From: Arthrobacter sp. efr-133-TYG-118 | GTDB taxonomy: Bacteria > Actinomycetota > Actinomycetes > Actinomycetales > Micrococcaceae | NCBI RefSeq assembly: GCF_030209755.1 | Contig: NZ_JARVRH010000016.1 | Coordinates: 1-64,000, forward strand | Reading direction: 5' to 3' | DNA length: 64,000 nucleotides | Shown: positions 51,760-59,867 of the stretch, piece by piece | Layout: every line of letters begins with the position of its first letter | Position numbering within the stretch: position 1 is the first letter of the stretch | The notes under the pieces: model-generated | The model's input: the letters and a program-made list of their open reading frames with translations, nothing else | Database searches by the model: none | Told to the model about the DNA's origin: nothing | Translations under genes and position numbers: made by a program

Positions 51760-51903
51760 GCCCACCGGTGAAGCGTACCGCCGGAGCCCATCCCGCCGGG
51801 GTACGATGTTTCGGCGCTGGAAGGGACAGGCGAAGACCCCCGAATACCAGAGTGACGCGTGACCGGATAAGCGAAATTCGTCATCACAAGGGAGCCCTCA
51901 TCA

Positions 51904-52980
51904 ATGGCCAAGAGCCCGACTGTTTACGACGTAGCATCCGCCGCGGGTGTTTCGACTGCCACCGTTTCCTTCACCTTCCGGAACCCTGACCGCGTCAAGG
52001 AATCCACCCGGGAAATTGTGCTGGCAGCCGCAAAACGGCTTGGTTACGTACCCAACGCCAGCGCGAGGAGCCTGGCGCGGGGCCGCACGGGTGCCTTGGG
52101 ATTGTTTGCCTATGACTTCATGTGGAACGCGCCGGACCGTCGGGTCGCTCCGGGGCAGTCCCTGCCCGGGAGCCACCTGTTGCAGGGAGAGCCATACGAC
52201 GATTTCCGCTTGTTTCCTGTGTACCTGGACGAGGTGCAGCGCGGCTTCGAATTGCAATGCTGGCGGCGCGGATTCGAGCTCATCCTGGGCGGCAGGCAGG
52301 ATGAAACCGGCGAGAACATCATCAACGAGATGGCAGGACGCGTGGATGGCCTGGCGGTCTTCCCGCGACGGCTGGCATCCGATACCTTGTCGCACGTCTC
52401 GAGGAGAATTCCGGTGGTTGAATTCGCCTCGGCCGGGACCACCGATGACTACTGCCACATCACCGCGGACAATGCAGGCGGCATGGCTATGATCGCCGAT
52501 CACTTGATTTCCGTGCACAACATGACGGATTTCATCTTCGTCTCGTCGGTGACCAATGCCGACAGCGAAGAACGCCGGCTTTCCTTCAACGAGGAACTCC
52601 AGCGGCGGGGAATTGCCGCCCGGCCTCCCTTGAGCCATTCGCTCGCCACGATCACACAGGATCTCGCAGGCTTGAGCGGCGCCGGTTCCCTTCCGCAAGC
52701 GTTCGTCTGTGCCTCAGATCTGGTTGCGCTTGAAGTCGTGGACGCATTGGCCACCCTGGGTGTCTCCGTTCCGGCCCACGTTGCGGTCACCGGGTTCGAT
52801 GGCGTCGTCGCTGGCGCCGTCTCTCAACCAAGCATCACCACCATTCGGCAACCAATGAGTGACATCGGTCGATTGGCAGCCGACATGCTCATCGCGCGGA
52901 GCTCGGGTGAGACCACCGGCAGCGAGTCCATTGTCCTCCGTGTCAGGATGATCGTTCGCGGCAGCTGCGGCTGCGCTTGA
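51904..52980 (+). CDS. LacI family transcriptional regulator
   Basis: A 358-residue regulator. The helix-turn-helix is TVYDVASAAGVSTATVSFTFRNPDRVKESTREIVLAAAKRLGYVPN, followed by the hinge ARSLARGRTG and a periplasmic-binding-protein-like sensor ending MIVRGSCGCA. The usual VSxALN after the recognition helix reads VSFTFR, so operator preference may be unusual. It closes the glycoside cluster and is the natural candidate to bind the AATCTAAGCGCATAACA boxes. A TAAGCG element lies at 51868 in its own leader. Confidence 0.93.
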   Translation: MAKSPTVYDVASAAGVSTATVSFTFRNPDRVKESTREIVLAAAKRLGYVPNASARSLARGRTGALGLFAYDFMWNAPDRRVAPGQSLPGSHLLQGEPYDDFRLFPVYLDEVQRGFELQCWRRGFELILGGRQDETGENIINEMAGRVDGLAVFPRRLASDTLSHVSRRIPVVEFASAGTTDDYCHITADNAGGMAMIADHLISVHNMTDFIFVSSVTNADSEERRLSFNEELQRRGIAARPPLSHSLATITQDLAGLSGAGSLPQAFVCASDLVALEVVDALATLGVSVPAHVAVTGFDGVVAGAVSQPSITTIRQPMSDIGRLAADMLIARSSGETTGSESIVLRVRMIVRGSCGCA

Positions 52981-53029
52981 GCGGTGATGACCACGACGGC
53001 GCGTGGTCACGGATGCGGAAGAGGTCCGG

Positions 53030-53254
53030 TTAGCTCGCGCTGCCGGGCTCCAGCCAGTATCCGTCCTGGTGGTGCACGAGTTGCCGGCCCAGGCCTCCGG
53101 ACAACTGGATCCAGAGCGTGCTGCGATCATCGGTCATGCCGTCCAAGGTGCCTATGATCCTGTTGCCGCGGGTGTCCTGCAACACCAACTCCTGGTGGAG
53201 CGGCAGTTCCGGCCACACATCTGCGTGTGCCCTGATGGTTTGGGTGGTGCTCAC
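53030..53254 (-). CDS. small conserved-looking protein of unknown function
   Basis: A 74-residue protein from GTG at 53254 behind an AAGGAGAT ribosome site. Sequence features: ELPLHQELVLQDTRGNRIIGTLDGMTDDRSTLWIQLSGGLGRQLVHHQDGYWLEP, which looks like a compact beta-barrel domain. No family recognised. It is convergent with lacI and divergent from the thioesterase gene. Confidence 0.7.
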   Translation of the reverse strand: MSTTQTIRAHADVWPELPLHQELVLQDTRGNRIIGTLDGMTDDRSTLWIQLSGGLGRQLVHHQDGYWLEPGSAS

Positions 53255-53367
53255 GGGATCTCCTTGATGCCTTCTGCAATTTGTTTTCAGACATTCTTCC
53301 GGTGGCACGTGAACCGGCGGTAAACGACATGCCATGTAGCGACACACAAAACGAGGCTGTCACGGAA

Positions 53368-53385
53368 TGTTACTGCGGAGTAACA
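53368..53385. promoter_or_regulatory. 18-bp palindrome at the thioesterase start
   Basis: TGTTACTGCGGAGTAACA has perfect 7-bp arms around GCGG and overlaps the ribosome site and start codon of the thioesterase gene. It resembles a TetR-type operator in form, or an RNA hairpin that could hide the start. Confidence 0.4.
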
Positions 53386-53939
53386 TGGCGGTTATGCATT
53401 TGCTTCTCCGAACCCTCTTGCTCTTGTTCACCTCGTCCAGGCGGAGCCGGCTCAGCGTTTGGGGTACGTCCTCGTTGCCCATGCGGGTGCTGCCCACGGA
53501 CATTGACATTGCAATGCATGTTAATAACGGCATGTATTTCTCGCTGATGGACCTTGGACGCTTCGACCTCATGGTGCGCGCGGGGATCTGGCAAAAGATG
53601 CGCCGCCGCCGCTGGAGCCCCGTGGCTGCGGGGGAGACCATCGCGTTCCGGAAGTCGCTGCGGCTTTGGCAGCAATACACCATCGAGTCCAAGATCATCG
53701 GGCTCGATTCCAAGGCGATCTACTTTGAACAACGCATGGTGGTCGACGGCGAGATCTACGCCCGCGCGCACATTGCCACCCGGCTTGTCGCCAAGGGCCG
53801 GCCCGTGAGCCAGGAAGAAATCCTGGCCGAGTTCGGCGGGCCTCCCGCGGACCTCGAGCTTCCCGAATGGATCCACGAGTGGCGCGAGAACAACGCGCTC
53901 CCCGGCGCGCGCAAAACCGCCCCGCACTTCTGGCACTAG
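53385..53939 (+). CDS. acyl-CoA thioesterase family protein (4HBT hotdog fold)
   Basis: A 184-residue protein. A hydrophobic N-terminus (MHLLLRTLLLLF) precedes the hotdog core: MRVLPTDIDIAMHVNNGMYFSLMDLGRFDLM, with the family Asn-Asn-Gly, then RKSLRLWQQYTIESKIIGLDSKAIYFEQRM. It resembles Them6/YbgC-like thioesterases. ATG 53385 is chosen for the GGAG a few bases upstream; ATG 53367 is also possible. Substrate unknown. Confidence 0.87.
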   Translation: MAVMHLLLRTLLLLFTSSRRSRLSVWGTSSLPMRVLPTDIDIAMHVNNGMYFSLMDLGRFDLMVRAGIWQKMRRRRWSPVAAGETIAFRKSLRLWQQYTIESKIIGLDSKAIYFEQRMVVDGEIYARAHIATRLVAKGRPVSQEEILAEFGGPPADLELPEWIHEWRENNALPGARKTAPHFWH

Positions 53940-54050
53940 CCGAAGGTGCCGGGCGGCGCCAACCCGGCCGCCCGCCGTCGTGGTTTATTCCCGGTTTGCC
54001 GGGTAGCGAACAAGAGCGACTTAGACGGCGTGGTCGCGTACCGTGGAAGC

Positions 54051-54422
54051 ATGGCTACAGTTGACATCACCGGCGAGCAGTTCGCATCGACCATCGAGGG
54101 CAATGACATTGTCTTGGTGGATTTCTGGGCTGCGTGGTGCGGCCCTTGCAGGCAGTTTGCCCCCACCTACCAGGCCGCTTCCGAGAAGCATGACGATGTC
54201 TTCTTCGCCAAGGTGGACACCGAGGCCGAGCAGCAGCTTGCCGCCGAAGCCGGTATCTCCTCGATCCCCACGCTTATGGCCTTCCGCGAAAAGGTCCTCG
54301 TGTTCTCCCAGCCGGGCGCATTGAATGGACCCCAGCTGGAGCAGGTCATCGAGGCCGTCAAGGGGCTCGACATGGATGAGGTCCACGCGCACATCGCAAA
54401 GCAGCGCGCAGAAAACTCCTAG
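54051..54422 (+). CDS. thioredoxin
   Basis: A 123-residue thioredoxin with the redox centre FWAAWCGPCRQF (Cys30, Cys33), the cis-Pro segment GISSIPTLMAF and an extended C-terminus of about 15 residues (DMDEVHAHIAKQRAENS). It reduces protein disulfides in the cytoplasm. The start ATG follows GTGGAAGC. Its 3' end overlaps by four bases the convergent monooxygenase gene. No thioredoxin reductase gene is adjacent. Confidence 0.95.
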   Translation: MATVDITGEQFASTIEGNDIVLVDFWAAWCGPCRQFAPTYQAASEKHDDVFFAKVDTEAEQQLAAEAGISSIPTLMAFREKVLVFSQPGALNGPQLEQVIEAVKGLDMDEVHAHIAKQRAENS

Positions 54423-54697
54423 AGGCGCTTGAGCTTCACCGGCTCCGCCAGCAGCGCGCTGAGGGACTCGTTGAGGTCCTGGACGGCGATGCCCTTGGAG
54501 TGGATGTCGAGGTGTTCCTCGGAGGCCCACTGCTCGGTCAGTACCAGCTTGTCCTCGTTGGCTTCGGTGAGCTCGTAGCGGATGCAGCCGGGTTCGTTCA
54601 CCACTTCGTCGATCGCGATTTCCAGCGCGAGCTTGACGCGGAAGAATTCGCCGTCGTTGGGAATGAACGTGGCCTGCAGGTCAATGGGTGCACTCAT
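54419..54697 (-). CDS. antibiotic biosynthesis monooxygenase (ABM) domain protein
   Basis: A 92-residue protein with the ABM ferredoxin-like pattern: LQATFIPNDGEFFRVKLALEIAIDEVVNEPGCIRYEL then LVLTEQWASEEHLDIHSKGIAVQDLNESL. Relatives act as cofactor-free quinol monooxygenases or as signalling domains. It is read toward the thioredoxin gene and overlaps its stop. The substrate is unknown. Confidence 0.88.
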   Translation of the reverse strand: MSAPIDLQATFIPNDGEFFRVKLALEIAIDEVVNEPGCIRYELTEANEDKLVLTEQWASEEHLDIHSKGIAVQDLNESLSALLAEPVKLKRL

Positions 54698-54799
54698 GGG
54701 ATTCACATTACCGGCTGGCCCGGCAAGGCCCCGAAATATTTTGTAGGACTTCCAAGCAAAAGTCTTCTCTTGGCTCCGTGGAGTTGGTAGCGTGCGTTC

Positions 54800-56473
54800 A
54801 TGCTTTCCTACACAGCCGGGGACACTGACGTCCCGCTGCTTGAAGAGACAATTGGCGCCAACTTTGAACGCGTCGCGGCGCAGTTTCCGTTGCGGGACGC
54901 GCTCATCGAAGCCGCCGTGGTGCCCGGCGATGAGGCTCGGCGCTGGAGCTACGAAAAGCTGAACGACGACGTCGACCGGCTCGCGCGTGCGCTGCTTGCC
55001 ACGGGCGTCGCCAAGGGTGACAGGGTGGGCATCTGGAGCCCGAACTGCGCCGAATGGACCATCCTGCAGTACGCCACGGCGAAGGTCGGCGCGATCCTGG
55101 TCAACGTCAATCCGGCGTACCGCAGCCACGAACTCGAATTTGTGGTCCGCCAAAACGGCATGCGGATCCTGGTGGCCGCGCCAGCGGACAAGAACAGCGA
55201 CTATGTGGGCATGGCCCGGGAAGCCTTGGCCAACTGCCCCGAGCTTCGGGAGCTGGTGTTCCTTCCCGATCTTGGACTGGACATGCTCAACGCGGGCGAA
55301 CCGCAAACTGACGCCGAGCTGACGTACGCCGAACTGCTCAAGCGGGCAGACGACGTCGCGCCCTCAACGCTCATGGCTCGCATGGCGGAACTGGACCCGC
55401 ACGATCCGATCAATCTGCAGTACACCTCGGGGACCACAGGCTTTCCCAAGGGCGCCACGCTGACCCACCACAACATCCTCAACAACGGCAACCAGATCGG
55501 CAGGCTGCTCGGATACACGGAACGCGACCGCGTCGTCTTGCCTGTGCCGTTCTACCACTGTTTCGGCATGGTCATCGGGAACCTGAACGCCCTGAGCTTC
55601 GGGGCAGCCACCATCATTCCGGGCCGCGGATTCACCCCGGCCGCCGCCCTGGAAGCCGTGCAGGATTTTGGCGGGACCTCGCTGTACGGGGTGCCAACCA
55701 TGTTCATCGCCGAGTTGGCTCTGCCCGATTTCGCCTCCTACGACCTCTCCACGCTGCGTACCGGCGTCATGGCAGGCTCCCTGTGCCCCATTGAGGTCAT
55801 GGAGCGTGTCATCTCCGAGATGAACATGCGGGATGTGGCCATTTGCTACGGAATGACCGAGACTTCGCCCGTGTCCACCATGACCCTGGCGGCTGACACC
55901 CTGGATCAAAGGACCACGACAGTAGGGCGCACCATGCCCCGGCTCGAGTCCAAGATCGTGGATCCAGGCACCGGCGAAACCCTGGAACGCGGGGGGATAG
56001 GCGAACTGTGTACGCGGGGCTACGCCGTAATGGCCGGGTATTGGGGCCAGCCGGAGAAGACAGCCGAGGCTATCGACGACGACGGCTGGATGCACACCGG
56101 CGACCTTGCCCGGATGGACCCGGACGGTTTCATCGTGATCGAGGGCCGCATGAAGGACATGGTCATTCGCGGAGGAGAGAACGTGTATCCCCGCGAAATC
56201 GAGGAATTCCTGTACCGGCATCCAGCCATCCAGGACGTCCAGGTCATCGGGGTTCCTGATGCCAAGTACGGCGAAGAGCTGATGGCCTGCATCATCCTCA
56301 AACCGGGAGCAGCTCTGGACCTGGATGGAGTACAGGAGTTCTGCCGGGGCAAACTGGCCCACTACAAGATCCCGCGCTACGTCGACATCAGGGAGAGCTT
56401 CCCCATGACGGTGTCCGGCAAGGTGCGCAAGATCGATATGCGCGAAGAAGCGATCGCCCGCTTGGGACTCTAA
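54800..56473 (+). CDS. AMP-binding acyl-CoA synthetase (FadD-like)
   Basis: A 557-residue ANL-superfamily ligase. The ATP motif YTSGTTGFPKGATLTHHN lies near 205-225, A5 is ICYGMTETSPVS, A7 is GWMHTGDLARMDPDGFIVIEGRMKDM, and the catalytic lysine region is MTVSGKVRKIDMRE. It activates fatty or other carboxylic acids to acyl-CoA via acyl-AMP. The start MLSYTAGDTDVPLLEETIG matches medium/long-chain members. A family A palindrome begins 9 bases past the stop. Confidence 0.93.
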   Translation: MLSYTAGDTDVPLLEETIGANFERVAAQFPLRDALIEAAVVPGDEARRWSYEKLNDDVDRLARALLATGVAKGDRVGIWSPNCAEWTILQYATAKVGAILVNVNPAYRSHELEFVVRQNGMRILVAAPADKNSDYVGMAREALANCPELRELVFLPDLGLDMLNAGEPQTDAELTYAELLKRADDVAPSTLMARMAELDPHDPINLQYTSGTTGFPKGATLTHHNILNNGNQIGRLLGYTERDRVVLPVPFYHCFGMVIGNLNALSFGAATIIPGRGFTPAAALEAVQDFGGTSLYGVPTMFIAELALPDFASYDLSTLRTGVMAGSLCPIEVMERVISEMNMRDVAICYGMTETSPVSTMTLAADTLDQRTTTVGRTMPRLESKIVDPGTGETLERGGIGELCTRGYAVMAGYWGQPEKTAEAIDDDGWMHTGDLARMDPDGFIVIEGRMKDMVIRGGENVYPREIEEFLYRHPAIQDVQVIGVPDAKYGEELMACIILKPGAALDLDGVQEFCRGKLAHYKIPRYVDIRESFPMTVSGKVRKIDMREEAIARLGL

Positions 56474-56481
56474 GCTCTGAT

Positions 56482-56547
56482 CCAACGCGGGGTCACTTAC
56501 GGCCCATGCCGGGCAGCAACTTTGGCCGTAAGTGACCCCGCGTTGCT
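56482..56547. repeat. family A palindromic repeat, copy 2 (left of the nuclease-like gene)
   Basis: Perfect 22-bp arms (56483-56504 and 56524-56545) enclose a 19-base loop. The full 66 bp differs from the copy at 57521 at only two positions. It lies between fadD and the AbiEi/DUF559-like gene. Confidence 0.92.
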
Positions 56548-56611
56548 GTGGTTGGAAGTCTGCCTGTGGATAACTCCTTGCCGGGGTCGGTTTGCGGCCA
56601 AACTGGATCCC

Positions 56612-57574
56612 ATGGTCCGCATCATTCCGCTGCCGAAAGAACTCAGTAGCCGTCCTTTCACGGTTTATGAATCCCGTGTGCTTGGCGTCGCTCCAAAGCG
56701 GCTCCGGGCCAGGGATCTGTCCGACGGCGGCCGCCTGATTTACTTGCCTGCGGGTCATGAGTTTGCGTTTGCCGAACGGGCACGGGTCCTCGCGGCGGCA
56801 ACACCGGGTGCCTGGGTGTCCCATGAAAGCGCCGCGGTACTGACCCGGCTCGGCCTTCCGCCGTGGCTCGGCGGCGGCGAGACGGTCCACCTCAGCAAGC
56901 CCCACGCGCTTCCCCGGGTCCGCCGGACCGGAGTGACGGGGCACCGAGTCCGTGTCCTCCCGGGCGACGTCACGGAAATAGACGGAATTCCGGTGTCTTC
57001 CCCATCCCGTACGTGGCTTGATCTGGCGCATCAGTTGCCGCTGCGGTACGTGATTGCCATGGGCGACCAATTGATCCGCATGCCACGCCCCGGCTTTGAA
57101 GGAAGGACGGAGCCCTACGCCAACAAGGAAGGGCTGCGCCTGCTGATCCGGCAGCATCCGAACATGAAAGGCGTGGAGAAGGCCCGGCTTGCCCTCGAAG
57201 ACATGCGGGTCGGAGCAGACTCGTTTCCGGAGACCTTCCTGCGGCTGGCCATGGTGGATGCGCGATTGCCTGAACCGGAATTGCAGCTCCGCCTCGATCC
57301 GGACGATCCGTGGTCGCCGTCCGCGGACCTGGGGTATCGGCGGTTCCGGATCGCCGTGCAGTATGACGGTGCGCCGCATCTCGCTCGGGAACGGCAGACA
57401 AGGGACAACCGGAGGGACGAGGCTTTCACCAGCGCCGGCTGGTCCTACTTCAAGGCCAACGCCGATGACCTGGCCGAAGGGTTCACCGGCCTTATTGTCC
57501 GGATCAAGCGGGCGAAACTCCCAACGCGGGGTCACTTACGGCCCATGCCGGGCCGCAACTTGGGCCGTAAGTGA
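56612..57574 (+). CDS. AbiEi-like N-terminus with DUF559/Vsr-type nuclease-like C-terminus
   Basis: A 320-residue protein. Residues about 10-170 resemble AbiEi-type antitoxin winged-helix proteins (RLRARDLSDGGRLIYLPAGHEF, GAWVSHESAAVLTRLGLP, VTEIDGIPVSSPSRTWLDLA). Residues about 205-300 resemble DUF559/Vsr endonuclease-like domains: FPETFLRLAMVDARLPEPE, ADLGYRRFRIAVQYDG, RQTRDNRRDEAFTSAGW. The usual Glu-Tyr-Asp-Gly reads Gln-Tyr-Asp-Gly here. ATG 56612 gives the natural start. The last about 17 codons and the stop lie in the family A repeat at 57521, and a near-identical repeat lies 65 bases before the start. No AbiEii-type toxin gene is adjacent. Confidence 0.85.
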   Translation: MVRIIPLPKELSSRPFTVYESRVLGVAPKRLRARDLSDGGRLIYLPAGHEFAFAERARVLAAATPGAWVSHESAAVLTRLGLPPWLGGGETVHLSKPHALPRVRRTGVTGHRVRVLPGDVTEIDGIPVSSPSRTWLDLAHQLPLRYVIAMGDQLIRMPRPGFEGRTEPYANKEGLRLLIRQHPNMKGVEKARLALEDMRVGADSFPETFLRLAMVDARLPEPELQLRLDPDDPWSPSADLGYRRFRIAVQYDGAPHLARERQTRDNRRDEAFTSAGWSYFKANADDLAEGFTGLIVRIKRAKLPTRGHLRPMPGRNLGRK

Positions 57575-57586
57575 CCCCGCGTTGCT
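57521..57586. repeat. family A palindromic repeat, copy 3 (overlaps the 3' end of the nuclease-like gene)
   Basis: Perfect 24-bp arms (57522-57545 and 57561-57584). The left arm and loop encode the final residues PTRGHLRPMPGRNLGRK, and the stop TGA (57572-57574) lies in the right arm. The repeat ends two bases into the stop codon of the convergent glycosylase gene (57585-57587). Confidence 0.92.
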
Positions 57587-58577
57587 AGTGTCCTCGGTGG
57601 TCCTGGATGGTCATCCGCGGTCCGAACGTCGGCTTTCGAAAGCCGCTCAGCCCGAGCATGCGGACTACCCGCTGCCGGTGCCCACGCCAGGGTTCCAGCA
57701 GGGCGATCATTCCGGCGTCGTCCGTTTTCCTGCCCGTGAGTGCGTAACCGACGTACGAGGCCAAATGGTAGTCGCCCACCGCGATCGAATCCGGGCAGCC
57801 ATGGGTCCGCTGGACAACCTCGGCAGCCGTCCAGATGCCAATGCCCGGAATGGTCTGCATCTTGGCCCCGGCTTCGGCCGCGCTGAGCGAGGCGAGCCGT
57901 TCAAGCGCGACGGCGGACCGCAGCGCCCGCATGACGGTTGCCGAACGTTGGGGACCCACGCCGGCCTTGTGCCACTCCCATGAAGGAATGGCCAACCACT
58001 GGATGGCGGTTGGTGCGACGAGCAGGCCCGACGGCAGGCTCGACGTCGAAAGGCGGCCAGCGCCGGGGGCTGCGGTTCCGTACCGGTACATCAGGTAGCG
58101 GTAGCCCCGCCGGGCTTCGATAGTGGTGACCTTTTGCTCAAGAATGGTGGGCACGAGGGAGTCCACCACTCGGCCGGTGGTAGGTAAACGGACGGCGGGG
58201 TTCCGGCGTCGGGCTTCCCTGACCATCCGCGGAAGGGTGGCATGGAAGGCAGCATCGTCGAAGCCGGACCAGTCGTCGCCGTTTCCCAACAGTGCAGGAA
58301 CAGAGGCGATGGCGGAGCCCGACCCGGAGCCCCAAGCTTGGGCATCGACATGCGTGTCTTGGCCGGTTCCCGCGGCGGTGAGGCGCAAAGTGGCCGGACC
58401 CTCCGGCGTCGTGAAGGCCATCCACACACCGTCCTGCCGCGCCGCGAACGAGGGATCGCCGTTGCCGCGCATGAGGATTCCCAGGGTCTGCAGAAGGTCG
58501 AAAGGGCCGTCGGGATGCCATCGCACGGAGGCGTCGGCCGCAGCCGCTGCGGCCGGTGGGACATCGACGATGGTCAT
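57585..58577 (-). CDS. AlkA-type DNA-3-methyladenine glycosylase (HhH-GPD)
   Basis: A 330-residue base-excision repair enzyme. The helix-hairpin-helix is MQTIPGIGIWTAAEVVQR and the catalytic Asp lies in SIAVGDYHLASYVG. Upstream, RVVDSLVPTILEQKVTTIEARRGYRYLM is the usual entrance helix. It removes alkylated purines from DNA. The stop codon touches the family A palindrome. Gene order and spacing suggest a single transcript from a promoter in the 138-base gap before the VOC gene. Confidence 0.9.
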   Translation of the reverse strand: MTIVDVPPAAAAAADASVRWHPDGPFDLLQTLGILMRGNGDPSFAARQDGVWMAFTTPEGPATLRLTAAGTGQDTHVDAQAWGSGSGSAIASVPALLGNGDDWSGFDDAAFHATLPRMVREARRRNPAVRLPTTGRVVDSLVPTILEQKVTTIEARRGYRYLMYRYGTAAPGAGRLSTSSLPSGLLVAPTAIQWLAIPSWEWHKAGVGPQRSATVMRALRSAVALERLASLSAAEAGAKMQTIPGIGIWTAAEVVQRTHGCPDSIAVGDYHLASYVGYALTGRKTDDAGMIALLEPWRGHRQRVVRMLGLSGFRKPTFGPRMTIQDHRGH

Positions 58578-58715
58578 TCATTCATGTTCGCATGCTCGTC
58601 CGACAAGACTCCAAAAGAGCGGCGTCCAAGCCCTTACGCCGTGAAACCCACAAGACTAGACTCCACGTGTGGCGCGGGGCGTCTGCGCCTTCCATGACAA
58701 TCTCAGGAGAACGCA

Positions 58716-59123
58716 ATGGCCGGTGTTGTGCATTTTGAAATCCCCGCGGACGACAAGGAGCGGGCCAACACTTTCTACCAAGGTGCCTTCGGCTGGATGC
58801 TTAACCCCATGCAGGAGATGGACTACACGATCGCAATCACCACGCCTTCGGACCCGCAGACCGGTATGCCGAGCGCGCCGGGGGCTATCAATGGTGCACT
58901 GTTCCCGCGCTCGGAAGAGTTGAAGACGCCCGTCATCACGGTTGACGTCGAAGACATCGAGGCTTCGCTTGGCCAGATCGAGAGTGCGGGCGGTTCGGTG
59001 GTCAAAGGCAAGGACGCTGTTCCGGGCATGGGCTACTACGCCTATTTCAAGGACACCGAAGGCAACATCCTGGGCCTCTGGCAGACCGACTCTTCGGCAG
59101 GTAGCCCTGCGCCAGCTGAGTGA
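58716..59123 (+). CDS. VOC (glyoxalase-fold) family protein
   Basis: A 135-residue protein with the paired beta-alpha-beta-beta-beta modules of the VOC superfamily. His6 in VVHFEIPADDKERANTFYQGAFGW and the Glu in FKDTEGNILGLWQ are the usual metal-ligand positions. It resembles proteins often annotated as glyoxalase-like, of unassigned substrate. The ATG follows AGGAGAACGC. Confidence 0.9.
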   Translation: MAGVVHFEIPADDKERANTFYQGAFGWMLNPMQEMDYTIAITTPSDPQTGMPSAPGAINGALFPRSEELKTPVITVDVEDIEASLGQIESAGGSVVKGKDAVPGMGYYAYFKDTEGNILGLWQTDSSAGSPAPAE

Positions 59124-59156
59124 GCGGATTGCTCGGGGCCAGTTCGCGCTGATCCC

Positions 59157-59280
59157 GGGGCTTGTTTCTGATTCCGGGGCTTGTGCCCGCGGTCTCGTAA
59201 ACAAGCCCCGGAATCGGGCCGGGACCGCCCCGGATTCGCCCCGGAATCGCCCCGGAATCGCCCCGGAATCGGCCCGGAAC
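59157..59280. repeat. family D palindrome and 11-bp tandem array
   Basis: Arms 59170-59184 and 59201-59215 (GATTCCGGGGCTTGT and complement) are perfect over 15 bp. AAACAAGCCCCGGAAT at 59199-59214 is identical to 34185-34200. Then CGCCCCGGAAT-like 11-bp units repeat five times (59226-59280). The segment lies between convergent VOC genes. Confidence 0.8.
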
Positions 59281-59302
59281 CGGGCCGGCTCTAGGCCAGG
59301 TC

Positions 59303-59731
59303 CTATTCCCCGAAACGCCCGCGGGCCTCCACCGGGATCAACGGCTTCTCTGCCCGGACCTTGAGTTCCTGCACCGCCCACGTGTTGCCGTCCGGATCGC
59401 TGAAGCCGAAGAACGTGCCGCCGTCGCGCGCGTCAAAGACGGTGATTTCGCTGGCCTCGACCCCCCGGCCCAGCAATTCTTCGCGCGCAGCGCGCGCATC
59501 GGCGACCACAAGTTGAAGGCCTCGCATGGAACCCGGCGCCATCTCGCTCTGCGCCGGCAGGTCTCCGACGACGATCGAACATCCGGAGCCCGGTGGGGTC
59601 AGTTGGGCCACGTGCATGTGCTCGTTGGTGGTGTTGTGGTCAAGGTTGAAGCCCACTTTGTCGCGGTAGAACTCGATGGCACGGTCAATGTCACTCACAG
59701 GGAGCACAACCACTTCGAGGGTCCAATCCAT
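59303..59731 (-). CDS. VOC (glyoxalase-fold) family protein
   Basis: A 142-residue protein with VOC features: LEVVVLPVSDIDRAIEFYRDKVGFNLDHN, later GLQLVVADARAAREELLGRGV and FGFSDPDGNTWAVQEL. The conserved DPDGN turn is typical. Start ATG 59731 has a purine-rich AAGGAAAGG upstream on the minus strand. It is unlike the neighbouring VOC protein in sequence, so this is not a tandem duplicate. Substrate unknown. Confidence 0.9.
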   Translation of the reverse strand: MDWTLEVVVLPVSDIDRAIEFYRDKVGFNLDHNTTNEHMHVAQLTPPGSGCSIVVGDLPAQSEMAPGSMRGLQLVVADARAAREELLGRGVEASEITVFDARDGGTFFGFSDPDGNTWAVQELKVRAEKPLIPVEARGRFGE

Positions 59732-59867
59732 GGTGCATGTCCTTTCCTTGGAGGGTGTCCCCGCTAGCTTGCCCCGCAAGGCCATCCTTTGGCTAGGCGC
59801 ATACCCGCCATCGCCCGGGGCCCCGTCTGCACCGAAGCACTCCCGACCAAGCGGTAACTTGGTACCT

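Noticed and set aside
56612..57574. Complete AbiE toxin-antitoxin pair
   Set aside because: Only the AbiEi-like gene is present; the neighbours are an acyl-CoA synthetase and a DNA glycosylase, with no AbiEii nucleotidyltransferase.
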